Below the pieces are notes generated by a model. It saw nothing but the letters and a program-made list of their open reading frames with translations. It was not told where the DNA came from and ran no database searches. DNA of 37,164 bases, taken from the IMG/VR virus record IMGVR_UViG_3300027996_000086, positions 1 through 37,164 of that record; one strand, 5' to 3'. Positions within the stretch are counted from its first letter, which is position 1. Each line of letters starts with the position of its first letter. Below, in pieces: positions 34,809 through 37,164 of this stretch. The stretch is from a virus. Position numbers and translations under genes: made by a program.

Positions 34809-34812
34809 GGAA

Positions 34813-35208
34813 TTATTTCTTTCTTGTCTTCTCAATGGTTCTACCGCCAAAATATGCGGCTATAACCGTAAGTAACAATATCTCTAGTAGGCTCACCCAA
34901 TTATCTTCTACCTTAAAGTCAAGCTGTCCTGCATCAATAAATATTAACAGCATCGTGTTGAAAATTAAGAACATCAACACCAATGGACGAACATTCTTTG
35001 ACAGCCAAGAGTCAGAACCCATATCTGACTTCCACCTCTCGGTGACGTTCTTCTGCATATCAGCCTCAGCATTGATAAGTATCTCTGACATCTCCTTCTC
35101 GAACTGAGCCTTCTCATCTTTGGTTCTAATGAACTTGTCTACAACCCCTCCGACCTGCTCAACAACCCCCGAACCTTTTCCAAATAGTCTTGCTAATATT
35201 TCTTTCAT
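34813..35208 (-). CDS. holin, GTA 3TM-type
   Basis: A 131-residue protein with two strong membrane segments (residues about 74-93 and 105-121) after an amphipathic N-terminus (VVEQVGGVVDKFI). The segment SDSWLSKNVRP just before the first span and the ERW in front of it match the holin family of gene-transfer agents (3TM type), in which the first amphipathic helix can act as a third segment. It ends in a basic tail. It lies two genes from the amidase, forming a lysis cassette. Holins make the inner-membrane lesions that start lysis. Confidence 0.75.
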   Translation of the reverse strand: MKEILARLFGKGSGVVEQVGGVVDKFIRTKDEKAQFEKEMSEILINAEADMQKNVTERWKSDMGSDSWLSKNVRPLVLMFLIFNTMLLIFIDAGQLDFKVEDNWVSLLEILLLTVIAAYFGGRTIEKTRKK

Positions 35209-35582
35209 TTATTTTTATTTGATTTTCTTTCTTCTTTCTTTTTTTTACGGTAAGCCTTCATAGCTTCTCTTTTGTCCTTACCCTTTTTCCAAGAACCTGC
35301 TGCGAATCTCTCAGCGCGTTTTTCTTTTTTAAATTCAAAGACTTCGCCACGTTCAATAGCCTGTTTGTATGTTTGTCTTTCATACTTACCTCCTTTACCT
35401 GTAGGGGCAATAGAAGGATTAACAGTGTATACTTTCTTACCTCTTTTCTTGCTTTCACTCTTGTCTTCTCCAAATTCCATCTTGTGCGTAGACACCGTAT
35501 TGTCAGAGTTTTTTTGAATACCCTTTCCTTTCCTGAGGTCTTGAGCTTTTTTCTTTCTTCTTCTTTTTATAAAATCTGTCAT
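35205..35582 (-). CDS. basic conserved protein with GSWK-type domain
   Basis: A 125-residue, very basic protein with lysine-rich ends (FIKRRRKKKAQDLRKGKG; RKKKKEERKSNKNK). The middle, residues about 30-100, reads STHKMEFGED, VYTVNPSIAPTGKGG, ERGEVFEFKKEKRAERFAA and GSWKKG. The same order of motifs is found in residues 350-446 of the giant polyvalent protein (AYPTLFP, FENEEDAANFAEGSWK). It therefore seems to be a stand-alone version of a virion-associated domain. Its role is unknown; DNA or membrane contact is possible from charge. It overlaps both neighbours by ATGA, lying between amidase and holin. Confidence 0.6.
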   Translation of the reverse strand: MTDFIKRRRKKKAQDLRKGKGIQKNSDNTVSTHKMEFGEDKSESKKRGKKVYTVNPSIAPTGKGGKYERQTYKQAIERGEVFEFKKEKRAERFAAGSWKKGKDKREAMKAYRKKKKEERKSNKNK

Positions 35583-36238
35583 TCTTTCTCTATTTTGTTT
35601 ATCATTTCAATGTGAGACTTTGCGATGCGGTCCCTACCTTCCTCACCAAGAAGTAGTGTCTTGCACTCTCTCTCGTTTGTCATAAAGAAGTTCTCAGATA
35701 GTATAGCAGGCATAGCAGTGTGTATAAGCACATAGAAGTTTGACTCCTTGTCAACATCGCCATCCCTTGTGTCCTTACGCATCTTGTAGTTAGGGAACTC
35801 TTTCTCTACCTGTTCGTATAGCACCGTTGCGATATGGTCTGACTGAGTTTCTCCCGGAGATGTATACACCTCCCAACCATTTGCCGACTCATCACTGAAT
35901 CCATTTGCGTGTACGCTAACATATATACAGGGCTTATCTGACTCACGATAAACCTCATTAGCCATCTTTACCCTTGTGGATAGAGATACATCCTCATTGG
36001 TGTTAACCAAGTTTATATACTCGATGTTATTCTTATCGCAGTATGCTGCAATCCTATCTACAATAGCACGATTAAACTCACCCTCAAAGAGCTGAGTACC
36101 ATCTGACCAAATAGGACTACGCTTTCCGGGTGTCTGATAGACACCATCAATAATTCCACCGTGACCATTATCAAGAATCCAAATGTACTTTGAATCACTC
36201 TTGATTTCTTGGTGACAGCATCTACATACCTTTGCCAT
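35579..36238 (-). CDS. N-acetylmuramoyl-L-alanine amidase (Amidase_3 type), endolysin
   Basis: A 219-residue zinc amidase. Ligands are visible as H26 in LDNGHGG, E52 in LFEGEFN and H110 in VSVHANG; the catalytic Glu is E182 in ILSENFFM. This is the complete Amidase_3 set. The enzyme cuts the bond between muramic acid and L-alanine of peptidoglycan. The N-terminus has a short cysteine cluster (VCRCCHQE, residues 4-11) that could bind a metal. No signal peptide is present, so release needs the holin. The hairpin GGTGTCTGATAGACACC (36129-36145) lies in the codons for GVYQTP. Confidence 0.9.
   Translation of the reverse strand: MAKVCRCCHQEIKSDSKYIWILDNGHGGIIDGVYQTPGKRSPIWSDGTQLFEGEFNRAIVDRIAAYCDKNNIEYINLVNTNEDVSLSTRVKMANEVYRESDKPCIYVSVHANGFSDESANGWEVYTSPGETQSDHIATVLYEQVEKEFPNYKMRKDTRDGDVDKESNFYVLIHTAMPAILSENFFMTNERECKTLLLGEEGRDRIAKSHIEMINKIEKE
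36129..36145. repeat. weak relative of the hairpin repeat in the amidase gene
   Basis: GGTGTCT-GAT-AGACACC with a 7-bp stem. It shares the GTGTC/GACAC arms but has another loop. It lies in codons for GVYQTP, which may be conserved for the protein itself. Confidence 0.35.
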
Positions 36239-36241
36239 AAT

Positions 36242-36505
36242 CTATTGGAGTTCATAGAGACGGTCATCCATTATTTGAAGTTGTCCCTTTATTTCTGTGA
36301 TTTCCTCCTTAATGAACTGTAGTTCATTTGAGGTTTTTATTACCGCCTCCTTAACCTCTCGGTCTTGAACGGGTAGTTGTTTAGCTTCTTCGATTTGAGA
36401 CTGAAGGGAGAAGTACATACTTACAAAAGTTGTGACTAGACCCACAATAAAAATAAAATTCTTTGGGGTTAATTTAATCTTTGTGCTCTCACTAATCGTC
36501 TCCAT
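36242..36505 (-). CDS. single-span membrane protein of the lysis cassette
   Basis: An 87-residue protein with one membrane segment near the N-terminus (residues about 16-34, NFIFIVGLVTTFVSMYFS) and a C-terminal coiled coil (LQFIKEEITEIKGQLQIMDD). This shape fits an inner-membrane spanin or a small holin-like protein. It lies three bases before the amidase gene. The family is not recognised. Confidence 0.6.
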   Translation of the reverse strand: METISESTKIKLTPKNFIFIVGLVTTFVSMYFSLQSQIEEAKQLPVQDREVKEAVIKTSNELQFIKEEITEIKGQLQIMDDRLYELQ

Positions 36506-36535
36506 CGCTAACTATTTCATAATTTATTTTAACAT

Positions 36536-36550
36536 CCACCGATGAGGTGG
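36536..36550. other. small hairpin after the virion surface gene
   Basis: CCACC-GATGA-GGTGG forms a 5-bp stem beginning 9 bases after the stop of the 153-aa gene. On the minus strand it is followed by an AT-rich stretch but no T-run, so it is at best a weak terminator or RNA end. Confidence 0.35.
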
Positions 36551-36559
36551 AATAGAATC

Positions 36560-37021
36560 TTACCACAGTGCAACAATATTTGTAGGGCTTCCTGTTGCCC
36601 AAACCTTTAACACTTGCACAGGCATAAAGCTTCCTGCAAGAACACCGTTAAATGTGACAACATCACCTCCTGCGGTTGTTACTTTAATGTTTCCCGCTGC
36701 TCCAACATAAAGAACACATCCTAAATTAGCATTTTGTTTTCTGAATATTTTATATGATGTTGTTGTTGGAACTGCTACAGTAACACTTAACTGAGTTGCA
36801 CTATCTACTGCCGTGACTGTAGCAGCAACATTTCCTGCATAAACAATATCTCCAATATTTATTCTTTTATTAATAAAATCTCCCGAAGAGTCTATAAGCT
36901 TTAATGCAGCAGCAGAAGTTGTTGTGCTGCTTACTGAAAGAACTGCAGGATTAGGAATGTTTATACTATCACTTGGTATTACTTCTAAGGCTGTTGAAGC
37001 CTGTAATTTTTGATAAGCCAT
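36560..37021 (-). CDS. virion surface / decoration-type protein
   Basis: A 153-residue, Val/Thr/Ala-rich beta protein. The end (GCVLYVGAAGNIKVTTAGGD, then FMPVQVLKVWATGSP and IVALW) strongly resembles from memory a small virion protein widely found in tailed phages of marine and other bacteria. Residues about 27-95 hold the extra domain (LKLIDSSGDFINKRINIGDI, ATVTAVDSATQLSVT) also seen in the ring protein and the capsid protein. It has its own TATCTTTG promoter box. Confidence 0.65.
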   Translation of the reverse strand: MAYQKLQASTALEVIPSDSINIPNPAVLSVSSTTTSAAALKLIDSSGDFINKRINIGDIVYAGNVAATVTAVDSATQLSVTVAVPTTTSYKIFRKQNANLGCVLYVGAAGNIKVTTAGGDVVTFNGVLAGSFMPVQVLKVWATGSPTNIVALW

Positions 37022-37042
37022 CTTTGTCTTTTTGTATACCTA

Positions 37043-37050
37043 CAAAGATA
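37043..37050 (-). promoter_or_regulatory. Bacteroidota-type -7 box (TATCTTTG)
   Basis: Reverse strand TATCTTTG lies 21 bases before the ATG of the 153-aa gene. The upstream side is AT-rich, with no clear -33 TTTG. It probably drives this gene and perhaps the lysis genes. Confidence 0.75.
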
Positions 37051-37080
37051 GCATTATTTTTTTATATGTATAAACACCTA

Positions 37081-37164
37081 CTACTCTTCGACAGGTATAG
37101 GCTCTGACCATTCAGCACTTGCCATAAGCGTTAAGGCTTGTTCGTGTGTCAAAGTTTGTAAAGG
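37081..37164 (-). CDS. C-terminal end of an unknown protein (cut by window edge)
   Basis: The reverse strand is open from the right edge to a TAG at 37081-37083, giving at least 27 residues ending LTLMASAEWSEPIPVEE. It has no recognised family. The end-to-gap spacing and the promoter that follows agree with a real gene that ends here. Confidence 0.5.
   Translation of the reverse strand, partial: PLQTLTHEQALTLMASAEWSEPIPVEE

Noticed and set aside
35649-35664. AGTGTCTTGCACTC in the amidase gene as another repeat copy
   Set aside because: The second arm does not contain GACAC, so the stem does not form.
1-37164. Stop codon reassignment (TAG or TGA), known in some crAss-like phages
   Set aside because: All large genes are open with the standard code and end normally, with TAG, TGA and TAA all used as stops (for example TAG at 2859 and 13612).

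Overview
The window is about 37 kb of a double-stranded DNA tailed phage with podovirus-type virion genes. Its host is most probably a member of the Bacteroidota. Three kinds of evidence point there. Four intergenic sites carry TATCTTTG (Bacteroidota -7 consensus TAnnTTTG) just upstream of start codons. Almost no gene has a Shine-Dalgarno sequence, and leaders are A-rich. The TerL, portal, tail-stabilisation and ring-like proteins resemble, from memory, those of crAss-like and flavobacterial podoviruses. Placement in or near Crassvirales is an inference; no search was run.

Layout. Positions 1-2861 on the plus strand hold the end of a replication/nucleic-acid operon: SNF2 helicase C-terminus, VRR-NUC nuclease, a stand-alone DnaA domain IV-like protein, an HNH protein, a PD-(D/E)XK-like protein and small unknowns, many overlapping. 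It meets a minus-strand virion operon head-on at a hairpin that touches both stop codons (2860-2877). Reading the minus strand from the right end: an end-cut gene, a virion surface-type protein, lysis genes (1-TM protein, amidase, 3TM-type holin), a fibre-like protein, two small proteins, a GroES-like protein, a TerS candidate, TerL, portal, scaffold, major capsid protein, a capsid-linked protein, two ring/connector proteins, a 1499-aa tail stabilisation protein and its partner, a cupin protein, and three ejection-type proteins. The last of these is a 3578-aa polyvalent protein that fills almost 29% of the window. Coding density is very high; no gap exceeds about 81 bases, and I saw no tRNA, rRNA, CRISPR array or insertion sequence.

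Two signals cut across the genes. (1) A short hairpin, sense consensus AGTGTCNYCAACGACACT, occurs eight times (plus two weaker relatives). It lies in coding sequence in all three frames, in one terminator and at the convergent junction, always in the same orientation relative to transcription. (2) Read by eye, GATC, CATG and the pair CTGG/CCAG appear to be completely absent, and GGCC occurs once. Codon choice around these sites follows the avoidance (for example Asp-Pro is always GAC-CCN where checked). The first looks like a phage-wide RNA or DNA element; the second looks like escape from several sequence-specific defences. Both need a computed count.
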